In this document: piece after piece, positions 25,344 to 34,975 of the stretch | How positions within the stretch are numbered: the first letter of the stretch is position 1 | Layout of the letters: each line of letters starts with the position of its first letter | Assembly: GCA_963809765.1 (NCBI GenBank) | Contig: CAWEKT010000003.1 | Location: 620,001 to 684,000 of the forward strand | Direction: 5' to 3' | Length of the DNA stretch: 64,000 nt | Origin: JACVRM01 sp963809765 | Lineage (GTDB): Bacteria; Actinomycetota; Thermoleophilia; Gaiellales; Gaiellaceae | Program-made: the position numbers and the translations under genes | The notes under the pieces: generated by a model | Told to the model about the DNA's origin: nothing | Databases searched by the model: none | What the model saw: the letters and a program-made list of their open reading frames with translations, nothing else

Positions 25344-28283
25344 CTACTCGGAAGCCTGCGTGTCGACCGCGCTGGCTGCGCTCTCCGTGCCGCCGTCTGC
25401 AGCCGGCGTCGTGCGGCGGCGGCGGTTGCGGCCGCCGCGCGTGCCGCGGCGCGTCTTGCGCTTGGGCTTCGGCTGCGCGTCCTCGCCGCCCTCCGCCTCC
25501 GCGGCCGGCTCGTCGACCGCCGTGTCTTCGACCCGCTCGGCGGCCGCCGCGTCAGCGACCGGCTCGGCGCTGGTCTCCTCCTCAGGCCCGCTCCCCGGCT
25601 CGCGCGCCGGCTTGGGCTCCTTGGGCGCTGGGCGGGCGCCACCGTTCGACGCTGCGTCCACCTCGTCGCCCAGCTCGACGGGCGGCAGGTGGATGCGCGC
25701 GCCGCCGCGCGGAGCGACTCTCTTCGTCGGCGCTGCCTCCTCCGTCGACGCCTCTCGCGCGCCGCCGCGGGCACCGCCGCGCGGAGCGACCTTCTTCGTC
25801 GGCGCTGCCACCTCCGTCGACGCCTCGAGCTCGCCGTCGTCGCCGGTCGGCGCGTCAGCCGCAGCGCCGGCTGTCGCCGGCTTCTTGCGGCGGTTGCGGC
25901 CGCCACGCGAGCCGCGACGCGTCTTGCGCTTGGGCTTGGCCGCGGCCTCGCCGTCCGCTGCCGCCTCCGCCGCAGCCTCTTCGGCGGGCTCCTCCTCGGC
26001 CGCCACCGCTGTCCACCGGCTCTTCGGGCTCCTCCTCGTCCGCCACCGCGTCCACCGGCTCTGCGGGCTCCTCCTCGTCCGCGACCACGGTGTCGGTCTC
26101 CTCGACCGCTGCGGGCGTGACGCGTCCCTCGTCGGCCTTGGTGGTCCGGCGGCGCCGTGTCGGCCGCTCGGCCTCCGCCTCCGCCGTGATCGCCTCCACC
26201 GACGGCCGCGCAGGCGTGACGAGCGTCGCGTAGGCGGTGCCGTTCAGGACGCGCTCGATGCGTATGCGGACCTTCTTGCCGACCAGCGACGCTGCCTCTG
26301 CCACGGCGACCTCGAGGCCGTCGTGCTTGGCGATGCCCGCGCCCGCGTCGTGGAGGCCGACCTCGACGAGCTTGAGGCTGAGCTCGCTGCCCTCGGCGAC
26401 CGGTGGTGCGTCGGGCTCGGCCTTCGCGCCCGTGCGCGAGCACCTCGAGGTGGTCGAGCGCCACGTCCTCGCGCCCTTCGATCACGAAGCGCCGCTTTGC
26501 AGCTTCCTCCAGGGCGGCGAGCCGCTGCGCGCCGGGCCCGATCAGGATGCTCGCCACGCGGGCGTTCACCTCGACCCGGAAGACCTTGCTGCGCGAACCG
26601 CGCACGAGCGTGCGCAGCCGCTGCTCGAGCTCGACGGCCGCAGTCGTCTCGGAGACCACGATCCCGTCGCCTGCACACGTCGGGCACTTCTTGGCGAGGA
26701 TCTCGCGGGGCCCGTCCGAGACGTTCTGGCGCGTCATCTCGACCAGACCGAGCGGCGAGATCTCGACGACGTAGGTCTTCGTCCGGTCGCGCTCGAGCTC
26801 CTGCCGCAGCGTCTCTTCCACCGTGGCACGGTTCTTCGGGTTCGCCATGTCGATGAAGTCGATGACGATGATCCCGCCGATGTCGCGCAGCCGCAGCTGG
26901 CGCACGACCTCCTTGACCGCCTCGATGTTGTTCTTGGTGATCGTGTCCTCGAGCGTCTGCGTCGACGTCTTGGAGCGGGAGCCGACGAAGCGGCCGGTGT
27001 TCACGTCGACGACGGTGAACGCCTCGGCGTAGTCGAAGATCAGGTAGCCGCCCGAAGGCAGGTCGACGCGCTTGGACAGCGTGGACTTGATCTCGTCGTC
27101 GACGCCGAACTCCTCCATCAGCGGCTGCTTGTTCCGGTGACGGACGACGCGTTCGGCCATGTGCGGGGACGTCTTCTTCAGGTAGCCGACGATGCGCCGG
27201 TACGTCAGATCGTCGTCGACGAGCGCGCGCTCGAAGTCCTCGGTGAAGAGGTCGCGCGTGACGCGCAGAGGCAGCTCCGCCTCCTGGTAGATGAGCGTCG
27301 GTCCGTCCGCCTTCTTCGCCAGCTGCTCGATCGTCTTCCAGAGGCGCGAGCAGGAACTCGAAGTCGCGCTCGATGTCTTCGGCCGAGGCGCCCTCGGCGG
27401 CTGTGCGGACGATGAGGCCGCCCTTCTTCACGTCGAGGCCCTTGAGAATGTCGCGCAGGCGGCTGCGCTCGTCGTCCTCGAGGCGGCGGGAGACACCGAA
27501 GCCCTCCCCGCTCGGGACGTAGACGACGAAGCGGCCGGGGAGCGAGATCTCGGTGGTCAACCGGGCACCCTTGGACTTCATCGGGTCCTTGACCGCCTGC
27601 ACGAGGAGGGTCTGGCCACGGCTCAGCAGGTCCTGGATCCGCTTGCCGTGCCGGCGCCCCTCGAGCTCGGGCGTGACGATCTCGTCGACGTACAGGAAGC
27701 CGTTCTTCTCGAGGCCGATGTCAACGAAGGCGGCCTCCATGCCCGGCAGGACGTTGTCGACGGTGCCGAGGTAGATGTTCCCGGCGATCGAACGGCGCTC
27801 CGGGCGCTCGAGGTAGACCTCGGCGACCTTGCCGTCCTCGAGCACGGCGACCCGCCGTTCCGAGATGCCGGCCGAGACCAGCAGCTCGCGCTTGGCAGGC
27901 GGCAGCGGCGCACGGCGCGTCGGCGACCGGCGGCGGCTGGAACGGGCGCTGCCGCGTGAGCGGTCGGACCGCTCGCGCTGCGGCCGGTCGCCGCTCCGCT
28001 GCCGGCTGCGCTGCGGGGCAGCCGGCTTCTCCGGCTTCTCCTGCTTTGCCTCCTCGGCGGCGTCCGCGGCGCCGGTGTCGGCGGCGGCACGTCCGCTCGG
28101 ACGCCGGCGATTCCGGCCTCCACGGGTGCCGCGGCGGCGCTTCCTAGCGGCCGCCTCCGCCGTCTCCGGCTCGGCGGCGGTGGGCTCTACGTCAGTCGGT
28201 GGTGCTGGTGCTGCGAGTGGTGTCGCCGGCTCTCCCGCCGGCTCGTCCTGCTTCTTGCGTCGTCGGAACCAGAGCAAAGGCAA
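25344..28283 (-). CDS. rne: Ribonuclease E/G family endoribonuclease with long basic/acidic termini; three frame breaks
   Basis: About 980 residues. Core of RNase E/G: S1 domain (NIYLGTVDNVLPGMEAAFVD), catalytic DNase-I-like part with metal residues in FTVVDVNTGRF and IIVIDFIDMANP, and the Zn-link CPTCAGDG. A TRAM-like domain follows (SELSLKLVEVGLHDAGAG). Both ends are disordered: an N-terminal region with RRGTRGGRNRRR and a C-terminal region with acidic blocks and two more RRG(S/T)RGGRNRR motifs. Breaks lie near 27345, 26435 and 26010. AAGGAGAG sits downstream of the ATG at 28301, so I prefer the TTG at 28283, seven bases after it; the ATG would add six residues. Confidence 0.88.
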
Positions 28284-28584
28284 AAGGTCTCTCCTTGTCA
28301 TGTGCGCGCGCACGAGCAGCCACCAGGCGGGCGCCTGGCGCGCGACGAATGGGTGTCAAAAGCATCGGCATCGCCTGACCAACAGGCTAGCAACGGTGTT
28401 GGCGGGCGCGGGCCCGCCTGACCGGCGCCGCGCTAGCGGGAGGCCTTCGCCGACCGGCAACCCCAGCGCGTGCCCCGTCCGAGCACCTGCAGCGGGGTCG
28501 CGACCCGCCGGGCCGGACGGGCCACTCCGCCCCGACGCAGGGGCCGCGTCGCTCCGGGCAAGCAGCAGCTCCAGCGACGCCCGC

Positions 28585-28782
28585 TCACGCCGCCGCCGCG
28601 GCCTCGAGCCGCTCCCGGCGCCGGCGCACCAGCCGCAGGCGCTGGTTCAGCCGCGCCCATGCCCAGGGCTCGACCTCGGCGTACCTCGCCGCCGTCTTCT
28701 CGCACGTGGCCTCGAGGTACTCGAACCAGGCATCCGCCTCCTCGATCATCAACAACTCGTACGCCTCGCGCTTCCCCGACAT
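28585..28782 (-). CDS. Small hypothetical helical protein (65 aa)
   Basis: Unrecognised. 65 residues, rich in Glu, Ala, Arg and Trp, predicted all-helical: an acidic first half (EEADAWFEYLEATCEKTAAR) and a strongly basic second half ending in an Ala run. No membrane segment. I accept it as a gene because GAGGAGG lies 7 bases before its ATG, the best ribosome site nearby. It lies between rodA and rne on the same strand, downstream of repeat copy 2. Confidence 0.6.
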   Translation of the reverse strand: MSGKREAYELLMIEEADAWFEYLEATCEKTAARYAEVEPWAWARLNQRLRLVRRRRERLEAAAAA

Positions 28783-28835
28783 GCACGGTCCTCCTCGTCG
28801 ACGGGGCGCAGGCTAGGACCAGCGTCGGACGGACC

Positions 28836-29034
28836 CGCTTCGCTGCGCTCGCTTCACGGGGGAACCATGGGGATGGGGTCACCTGGTTCCCCCGGTGGGC
28901 CCCCTCCGTGCAAGCGGGGGCGTAGTGCTCTCGTGTCAGGAGCCGGCGGCTGTGCGTTCGATGCTTGGGTTACGGCGTCTGGTTTGACGCGCTTCCCGCG
29001 GTGTGCCTCTCGGGCGGGCAAGCCGCCCTTCGGC
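28836..29034 (-). repeat. Interspersed ~200-bp repeat element, copy 2 (reverse)
   Basis: Reverse complement of the element at 6201-6400, about 85% identical by eye. The hairpin is retained with an 11-bp perfect stem (28857-28867 with 28884-28894) and a loop of exactly 16 bases, as in copy 1. The GGCGGCT/AGCCGCC pairing is also retained. It fills the gap between the rodA stop (29099) and the small gene at 28782. Relative to its flanking genes it points the opposite way from copy 1. Confidence 0.8.
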
Positions 29035-29098
29035 GATGGCTCGCGTGGGGCGATCGGGAAGGAGTCGGGGACAGCCGACCGCGCGGCGAGCGGTCTCT

Positions 29099-30274
29099 TT
29101 AGTGGCGCCCGCGGGCGTGGATCGCCTGGAGGATGCCGATGGCGACCATGTTCATGATCAGCGCGGAGCCGCCCGCGCTGACGAACGCGAGCGGGATGCC
29201 GGTGACCGGCGCCATCCCGATCGTCATGCCGACGTTGACCACGATCTGGAAGAGCATCGCGACCGCGATGCCTCCGGCGACGATGGCCGAGTACGCGTCC
29301 CGTGCGACAGCGATGCAGTTGAGCGCGCGCCAGACGACGAGCAGGTAGAGCGCCAGGAGGATGGCGGCGCCGACGAAGCCGCGCTGCTCGGCCAGCGAGG
29401 CAAAGACGAAGTCGGTCGCGTGCTCGGGCAGGTAGTCGAAGTTCGTCTGCGTCGCGCCCGTGACCCCTCGGCCCGTGACGCCGCCGGACGCGGCGGCGAT
29501 GATCGACTGGTTGACGTTGTAGGTGGCGCTCTCGGGGCTGTCGCCGGGATCGGTGAAGGACGTCAGGCGGTCCACCTGGTACGGCTTCAGCACCTGCACG
29601 CCCATCGCCGGTGCCGCCCAGAGGACGACGACGGCCGCGATCGCACCGGCGGCGAAGAGCGCGGTGAGATCGAGCCACCGGGTGCCCGCGACGAACAGCA
29701 CTCCGCCGAGGGCGGCCGCGTAGACGAGCGCGCTGCCGATGTCCGGCTGGACGAAGACGAGCGCGGTCGGCAGCGCCGTGATCCCGACCGCGGCGAGCGT
29801 CGTCCGCGCGCTCCCGATTCGCTTGCCGCGGTCGGCGAGGAAGCCGGCGAGGCAGAGGACGAGCAGCAGCTTGCCGAACTCCGAGGGCTGGAAGCGGAAG
29901 CCGGCGAACTCGATCCAGCGCTGGGAGCCGCGCACCTCCACGCCGGCGGCGAGCACGACGAGGAGCGAGCCGATCATGACGCCGTAGAGCGGCAGGCGCG
30001 CGCGCCGGTAGACATGGGGATTGATAAGGATCGCCGCAACGAGCCCGACGGCACCGATAGCCGCGTAGGTGGCCTGGCGGACGACGTAGTAGCCCGGGTT
30101 TCCAGGTACGTCGTCGCGCGTGATCCCGTCCAGCACCCAGAAGCCGTAGCCGACCAGGGCGCCGACAGCTGCGAGCATCAACCAGTCGAGCCGTCGCGCC
30201 AGCGACAGCACGTCCGTGCGCGGCCCCGCGGCCCTGAAACGGCCGGGTGCGCGGGTGGCGGCCGAGTCGATCAT
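29099..30274 (-). CDS. rodA: SEDS peptidoglycan glycosyltransferase RodA
   Basis: 391 residues, about ten membrane helices. SEDS glycosyltransferase of the elongation machinery, working with PBP2. Signatures: GSQRWIEFAGFRFQPSEFGK, FVQPDIGSALVY, the large loop with PYQVDRLTSFTDP, GRGVTGATQTNFDYLPEHATDFVFA with its conserved Asp region, and FVSAGGSALIMNM at the end. Its ATG overlaps the mrdA stop (TGATG), so the two are coupled. The frame is open upstream through mrdA but that is a shadow. Confidence 0.95.
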   Translation of the reverse strand: MIDSAATRAPGRFRAAGPRTDVLSLARRLDWLMLAAVGALVGYGFWVLDGITRDDVPGNPGYYVVRQATYAAIGAVGLVAAILINPHVYRRARLPLYGVMIGSLLVVLAAGVEVRGSQRWIEFAGFRFQPSEFGKLLLVLCLAGFLADRGKRIGSARTTLAAVGITALPTALVFVQPDIGSALVYAAALGGVLFVAGTRWLDLTALFAAGAIAAVVVLWAAPAMGVQVLKPYQVDRLTSFTDPGDSPESATYNVNQSIIAAASGGVTGRGVTGATQTNFDYLPEHATDFVFASLAEQRGFVGAAILLALYLLVVWRALNCIAVARDAYSAIVAGGIAVAMLFQIVVNVGMTIGMAPVTGIPLAFVSAGGSALIMNMVAIGILQAIHARGRH

Positions 30275-32268
30275 CAGTCCGCGGCCACCGGCGTCAGGTT
30301 GCCACCCTCGCGCTGGAAGAAGTGCTGGAAGATCTTGAGCGCAGCGGGCGCCGCCGCCTCGCCGCCGAAGCCCCCGTTCTCGATCAGGACGCAGAGCGCG
30401 ATGGTCGGGACCCCGTCGGTCGGCCCGTAGCCGCAGAACCACGACTGGTCGATCTCGTCGAACTGGTTGATCGAAGGCACGATCTTCTCGGCCGTGCCCG
30501 TCTTGCCCGCAACGTCCACAGGGAAGGTGCCGAACACAGCCTGAGCCGTCCCCTGCGAGCCGTGAGTGGCGCGGAAGAGCCCGTCCTGAACGGCGGCGAG
30601 CGCCGACGGGTCGATCCGGCTCTCGCGCGGCGGCGGGCCGGCGTAGCGCCGGCGGATGAGCGGATTGGCCCGTTCCGTGCCCGGCTCCTCGACGTGCATG
30701 AGCAGGTGGGGGCGGACGACCTTGCCGCCGTTCGCGACCATCGCGTAGAAGGACGCCATCTGCAGCGGTGTGACGACGAGATCCTTCTGTCCGATCGCGA
30801 GCTGGATCGAGTCGCCCGGCTTCCAGAGCTTGTCCACCGCAGTCGAGTACGCCTTCTTGCGCCACGCCGGGGTCGGCAGCAGGCCGGCGTCCTCACCGCC
30901 GATGTCGAGGCCCGTCGCCTGACCGAATCCCCAGCGAGACGCCCACTCCTGCAGGGGGCTGCGCTGCTGGTTGTAGAAGCGCATGGCGACGTCGTAGAAG
31001 TAGGTGTCGCACGACTGCTCGAGGGACGAAGCGAGGTCGAGTGCCCCGCTCGAGTACGGATTCCAGTTCTTGAACGTTCCGCCAGGAATGGCGGTACCGT
31101 CGGCCCGGCGCAGGGTGAAGACCGGCGGGCACGCAATGGCCTCGTAGGGCGACAGCAGACCCTCCTGCATGGCGGCGAGCGCCGTGACTGGCTTCCACGT
31201 CGACCCGGGTGGATAGCGGCCCGCCGTTGCGCGGTTCACGAAGGGGTAGTTCTCGCGCTCTGCGACCTGGGGATCGTTCAGGAGAGCAAGCTGGCCTCGC
31301 TTGTTCGGGTTGGAGTAGACGCCGGGATCGAAGTCGGGGTTGGAGGCGAGCGCAAGAACCTCCCCGTTCCGGGGGTCGAGCGCGACGACAGCGCCGCCGT
31401 TCGCATACCAGTTGTCGTTCGCGTGGGCGAGGCCGATGCCGTACCGGATCGCTTCCTCGGCGACCCCCTGCAGCCTGGCGTCGATCGTCAGTCGCACCGC
31501 GTCGCCCGCAACCGGCTGGGCCGTCAGGATTCTGGCCCCGCGTGGCCGGCCGGACGCATCGATGCGGAGCTGCGCGAGCCCAGCCCGGCCGCGCAGGTAA
31601 TGGTCGAAGGCGGCCTCCGCACCGCGCTTGCCGATGCGGTCGCCGAGGTGGTAGCCCTTGAGCTCCTTCAGCTCGTCCTCGCTGATCTCGCCGACGTTGC
31701 CGAGCAGCTGCGCGCCGAGGGTCCCGTACGGGTAACGCCGGACCTGCGTGTCCGTGACCTCCACGCCGGGGAACTCGGCCTGGCGCTCGGCTAGGACGGT
31801 GACGATCCGCTCGGGGACGTCCGTCTGGATGACGATCGGCGTCAGCGCGTCGCCCTTCTGACGCTCCAGCTTCCGCGTGATCTCTCGCAGCGGCACGTCC
31901 ACGAGCCTCGCCAGGCGCTGCATCTCCCGGTAGCGGCCCTTCTCCGGGAGCGCCGACGGCGCGATGACGATCGACGGCGTACTCGTGTTGTCGACGAGGA
32001 TCCGGCCCTTGCGATCCAGAATCTGCCCGCGCGTGGGCTCGACGCGGATCGTGCGGAGCTGGTTGTCCTTCGCGACCCGGAGGTAGTCATCGCCGGAGAG
32101 CACCTGCAGCGCCCAGAGGCGCAGGATCAGGATCGCGAACGCGGCCAGCGCGAGGGCGCCGAGGATGCCGATGCGGAACGCGAGCTGCGGCGTCAGCCGG
32201 TACGGCTCCTCGACTCGCGGGTCGCGCGGCAGGAAGCCGCGCCGTTCAGGGATGCGGCTGCTAGCCAA
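30274..32268 (-). CDS. mrdA: Penicillin-binding protein 2 (elongation transpeptidase)
   Basis: 664 residues. One N-terminal membrane helix (about 31-52), a dimerisation/pedestal region beginning RVEPTRGQILDRKGRILVDN, and a transpeptidase domain with PGSTWKP (active Ser and Lys), the second motif at SSLEQSCDTYF, and AGKTGTAEK. It crosslinks peptidoglycan in lateral wall synthesis with RodA. It overlaps the mreD stop by eight bases and rodA by one, so the mre-mrdA-rodA set is one transcription unit. Confidence 0.95.
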   Translation of the reverse strand: MASSRIPERRGFLPRDPRVEEPYRLTPQLAFRIGILGALALAAFAILILRLWALQVLSGDDYLRVAKDNQLRTIRVEPTRGQILDRKGRILVDNTSTPSIVIAPSALPEKGRYREMQRLARLVDVPLREITRKLERQKGDALTPIVIQTDVPERIVTVLAERQAEFPGVEVTDTQVRRYPYGTLGAQLLGNVGEISEDELKELKGYHLGDRIGKRGAEAAFDHYLRGRAGLAQLRIDASGRPRGARILTAQPVAGDAVRLTIDARLQGVAEEAIRYGIGLAHANDNWYANGGAVVALDPRNGEVLALASNPDFDPGVYSNPNKRGQLALLNDPQVAERENYPFVNRATAGRYPPGSTWKPVTALAAMQEGLLSPYEAIACPPVFTLRRADGTAIPGGTFKNWNPYSSGALDLASSLEQSCDTYFYDVAMRFYNQQRSPLQEWASRWGFGQATGLDIGGEDAGLLPTPAWRKKAYSTAVDKLWKPGDSIQLAIGQKDLVVTPLQMASFYAMVANGGKVVRPHLLMHVEEPGTERANPLIRRRYAGPPPRESRIDPSALAAVQDGLFRATHGSQGTAQAVFGTFPVDVAGKTGTAEKIVPSINQFDEIDQSWFCGYGPTDGVPTIALCVLIENGGFGGEAAAPAALKIFQHFFQREGGNLTPVAAD

Positions 32269-32779
32269 CGAGCTCGACCTCGCGTGCGAAAGCAGAGGTG
32301 CGCGGCGTGAAGATCCGCCGTGCGAGCGCCCAGAGCGGCAGCGCGAGCAGGATGTTGAAGATCAGCTGAGCGGGCAGGCGGTCGCCGAGCATCCAGGCAG
32401 CCGAGGTCGGCTCGCCGAGCGTGTACTGGAGGACGAGCGTGCCGAGCGCAGTCAGCATCGTCACCGCCCCGACTGCGACCAGTGGGGCGTGCGCGCGGTC
32501 ACGAGGTGTCGTCTCGCCGTAGCGGCCGCACCAGAAGCCGACGAGGGTCAGCAGCAGCGAGCTGACGCCGAGCGTCCCCAGGGTGGCGCTGTCGTACAGG
32601 AAACCGGCCCAGAAGCCGCTCACGGCGCCGATGACCGAGCCTGCGAGCAACGCGACGATCGCGACGGTCAGCAGCACGAGGTCGGGACCGCCGCCGCCGA
32701 TGTCGATCGACGAAAAGACGCTCAGCTGGAGCAGCACCGCCACGAACACGAGGCCGGCGGCCTTGGCGACGGCGATCAC
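32261..32779 (-). CDS. mreD: Rod shape-determining protein MreD
   Basis: 172 residues, five or six membrane helices with very short loops (VAVLLQLSVFSSIDIGGGGP, GAVSGFWAGFLYDSATLG). The latter carries the MreD-typical G-F-xx-G-(F/L)-xx-D pattern. Membrane partner of MreC in the elongasome. The ATG overlaps the mreC stop as ATGA. Confidence 0.9.
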   Translation of the reverse strand: MIAVAKAAGLVFVAVLLQLSVFSSIDIGGGGPDLVLLTVAIVALLAGSVIGAVSGFWAGFLYDSATLGTLGVSSLLLTLVGFWCGRYGETTPRDRAHAPLVAVGAVTMLTALGTLVLQYTLGEPTSAAWMLGDRLPAQLIFNILLALPLWALARRIFTPRTSAFAREVELVG

Positions 32780-33730
32780 GGCAGCCGGGGCAGCGGCTTC
32801 TTGCGCAGGAGCACGACGACCGCGTCGAGGTCGGACAGGTCGGCGAGCGGCTGGACGGTCACGAGCTTGAATGCGTCGGTGTCGCTCTGGTCGACGCTCA
32901 GCACGCGCCCGATCAGGATCGCGCGCGGATAGAACGACGAAAGCCCGGGCCCAGCCAGGCGACCGGAGGTCAGGACGAAGTCACCCTGGGAGACGACGTC
33001 CTGCTTGGGGACGCGATCGAACGCAAGTGTCGGCGTCACCTGCCCCGCGCCCGCGCACGACTCCCTTCGCGGAGGAGGTCAAGTCGTAGGCGGCGACCGC
33101 ACTCTCCGTGTCCGTGACGAGCGTGACCCGCGCAGTGCTGTCCGCGACCTTGGAGACGTGTCCGACGAGCAGAGCGGATTTGCCGGTAGCGACGACAGGG
33201 TCGTACATCCGGATGCCGTCGTCGGAGCCGGCCGAGACGACGATCTCCTGGGCGAACCCGGTGTTCTCGAACAGCACCTCGGTCCGCAGCAGGTTGAAGT
33301 CCTTGGCGAGCGTCGGGGCGGGCGCGTTCTTCGCCGCAGCGCCGAGACCCTCGACCGACGGCGCGGCCTGCGCACGCTGAACCTGCGCGAGGGCGGCGTC
33401 GAGCTCCGCGGCGAGCCGGTCGCGCTCCGACTTGGCGTCGCGCAGCCCGTCGAACCAGCCCCAGGCGTTGGCGAACGGCCGCGAAAGCCGTTCCGCGGCG
33501 ATCTCGAACGGCTCGAGCGCCTGCGCCGCCGTCGACTGGACGTCGTGGAAGAACCCGCTCTCGGACTCGCGGAAGTAGCCCGTGATCAGCACGAGCGAGA
33601 GGGCGACGAGCGCGACGACGACCGCGCGACGACGCACGCTCGCGCCGGCACGGGAGCCGAAAGACGAGGGGGCGGTGCGCTGGGCCGACGCGCCCAGCGC
33701 TGCTAGCCGGACGCTTCTGTTACGGGGCAC
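32776..33730 (-). CDS. mreC: Rod shape-determining protein MreC; one frame break
   Basis: About 318 residues: a basic N-terminus, one membrane helix (about 36-54), a coiled coil (DAKSERDRLAAELDAALAQVQ) and the two beta-barrel MreC domain (NTGFAQEIVVSAGSDDGIRM, VVATGKSALLVGHVSKV). The frame breaks near 33050 in KGVVRGRGAG, after which GDFVLTSGRLAG and PRAILIGRVLSVDQS complete the second barrel. Periplasmic scaffold of the elongasome; coupled to mreD. Confidence 0.9.
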
Positions 33731-33784
33731 GAGCCTGTGAGGGTATCTCAGGTTGCGGGCGGCCCGAACTCACGGGCCGGAGGG

Positions 33785-34852
33785 CTAGTTGCGGTAGCCG
33801 TTGCGGTAGCCGTTGCGGCTCCGCTGGCGAGCCTTCGTCGTCTTCTTGATCGCCTCGAGCACCTCGAGGCTGCGGCCGGATCCGACCGCAACGCAGGTCA
33901 GCGGCGAGTCGGCGAGCTGCGTGGGCATGTGCGTCTCGTGGCGCAGCCGCTCGTCGAGGCCGTGCAGGAGCGCGCCGCCGCCGGCGAGCACGATGCCGCG
34001 GTCGATGATGTCGGCAGCGAGCTCGGGCGGGGTCTTGTCCAGGGTCGACCGGATCGCGTCGATGATCTGGCTGACCGGATCCTCGAGCGCCTCGCGGATC
34101 TCCTCGGAGTTGAGGATGACCGTCTTCGGCAGCCCCGTCAGCATGTCCCGGCCGCGCACCTCCGCCTGCACCTCCTCGCGCATGCGGAACGCGGAGCCGA
34201 CCTCGAGCTTGATCTCCTCGGCCGTCTGCTGGCCGATGAGCAGCTTGTACTCCTTCTTGACGTGCTGGACGATCGCCTCGTCCATCTCGTCGCCGCCGAC
34301 GCGAAGGCTCTGGGAGACGACGATGCCGCCGAGGGAGATCACGGCCACCTCGGTCGTGCCGCCGCCGACGTCGACGATCATGTTCCCGGTCGGCTCCGAC
34401 ACGGGCAGGCCCGCACCGATCGCAGCCGCCATCGGCTCCTCGATCAGGTGCGCCTCTCGCGCGCCCGCAGAGAGCGTCGCCTCCTCGACGGCGCGCTTCT
34501 CGACGCCCGTCACGCCGGAGGGCACGCAGACCACGACGCGCGGATGGGCGAAGCGGTTCTGGTGCACCTTCTGGATGAAGTGGCGCAGCATCTGCTCGGT
34601 CACGTCGAAGTCCGCGATGACGCCGTCCTTGAGCGGCCGGATCGCGGTGATCGAGCCGGGGGTGCGCCCCAGCATCCGCTTCGCCTCGACGCCGACCGCA
34701 TAGACCTCGCCCGTGCGCTGGTCGATCGCGACCACCGACGGCTCGGAGAGCACGATGCCGCGGCCGCGCACGTAGACGAGCGTGTTCGCGGTGCCGAGAT
34801 CCACGGCCATGTCGCGGCCACCGAAGCCGTTCAGGTAGTCAAGAAACCCCAT
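33785..34852 (-). CDS. mreB: Rod shape-determining actin homologue MreB
   Basis: 355 residues. Actin-fold motifs are complete: MAVDLGTANTLVYVRGRG (phosphate 1), FAHPRVVVCVPSGVT, IVDVGGGTTEVAVISLGG (phosphate 2) and GIVLAGGGALLHG (adenosine motif). A short N-terminal LDYLNGF is the membrane-binding end. The C-terminus carries an extra NGYRNGYRN from a 12-bp DNA repeat. The ATG at 34852 is chosen; the open frame upstream is the shadow of the plus-strand ligase gene. A TAAACT box 15 bases before the ATG (34868-34873, minus) could be the operon's -10. Confidence 0.97.
   Translation of the reverse strand: MGFLDYLNGFGGRDMAVDLGTANTLVYVRGRGIVLSEPSVVAIDQRTGEVYAVGVEAKRMLGRTPGSITAIRPLKDGVIADFDVTEQMLRHFIQKVHQNRFAHPRVVVCVPSGVTGVEKRAVEEATLSAGAREAHLIEEPMAAAIGAGLPVSEPTGNMIVDVGGGTTEVAVISLGGIVVSQSLRVGGDEMDEAIVQHVKKEYKLLIGQQTAEEIKLEVGSAFRMREEVQAEVRGRDMLTGLPKTVILNSEEIREALEDPVSQIIDAIRSTLDKTPPELAADIIDRGIVLAGGGALLHGLDERLRHETHMPTQLADSPLTCVAVGSGRSLEVLEAIKKTTKARQRSRNGYRNGYRN
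33787..33816. repeat. Short tandem repeat in the 3' end of mreB
   Basis: The 12-base unit GTTGCGGTAGCC occurs two and a half times directly before the mreB stop. In the protein it encodes the duplicated tail NGYR-NGYR-N. Tract length could vary between strains. Confidence 0.6.
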
Positions 34853-34975
34853 GAGAGCAGGCGAGTTTACAGCGGCGGCTCCGGACCGCCTAGTGCCCGC
34901 AGGCCCGTACCGTAGCTGCGGCGGTGCTCCAGGCGGGCGCTCGCGTTCGCGCCCGGACCTCGTTAGCGTCACCGC

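Noticed and set aside
29099..30865. A 588-codon open frame covering rodA and part of mrdA, as if a fusion
   Set aside because: The upstream part is an Arg/Ala/Pro-rich shadow of mrdA; the real rodA starts at the ATG coupled to the mrdA stop.
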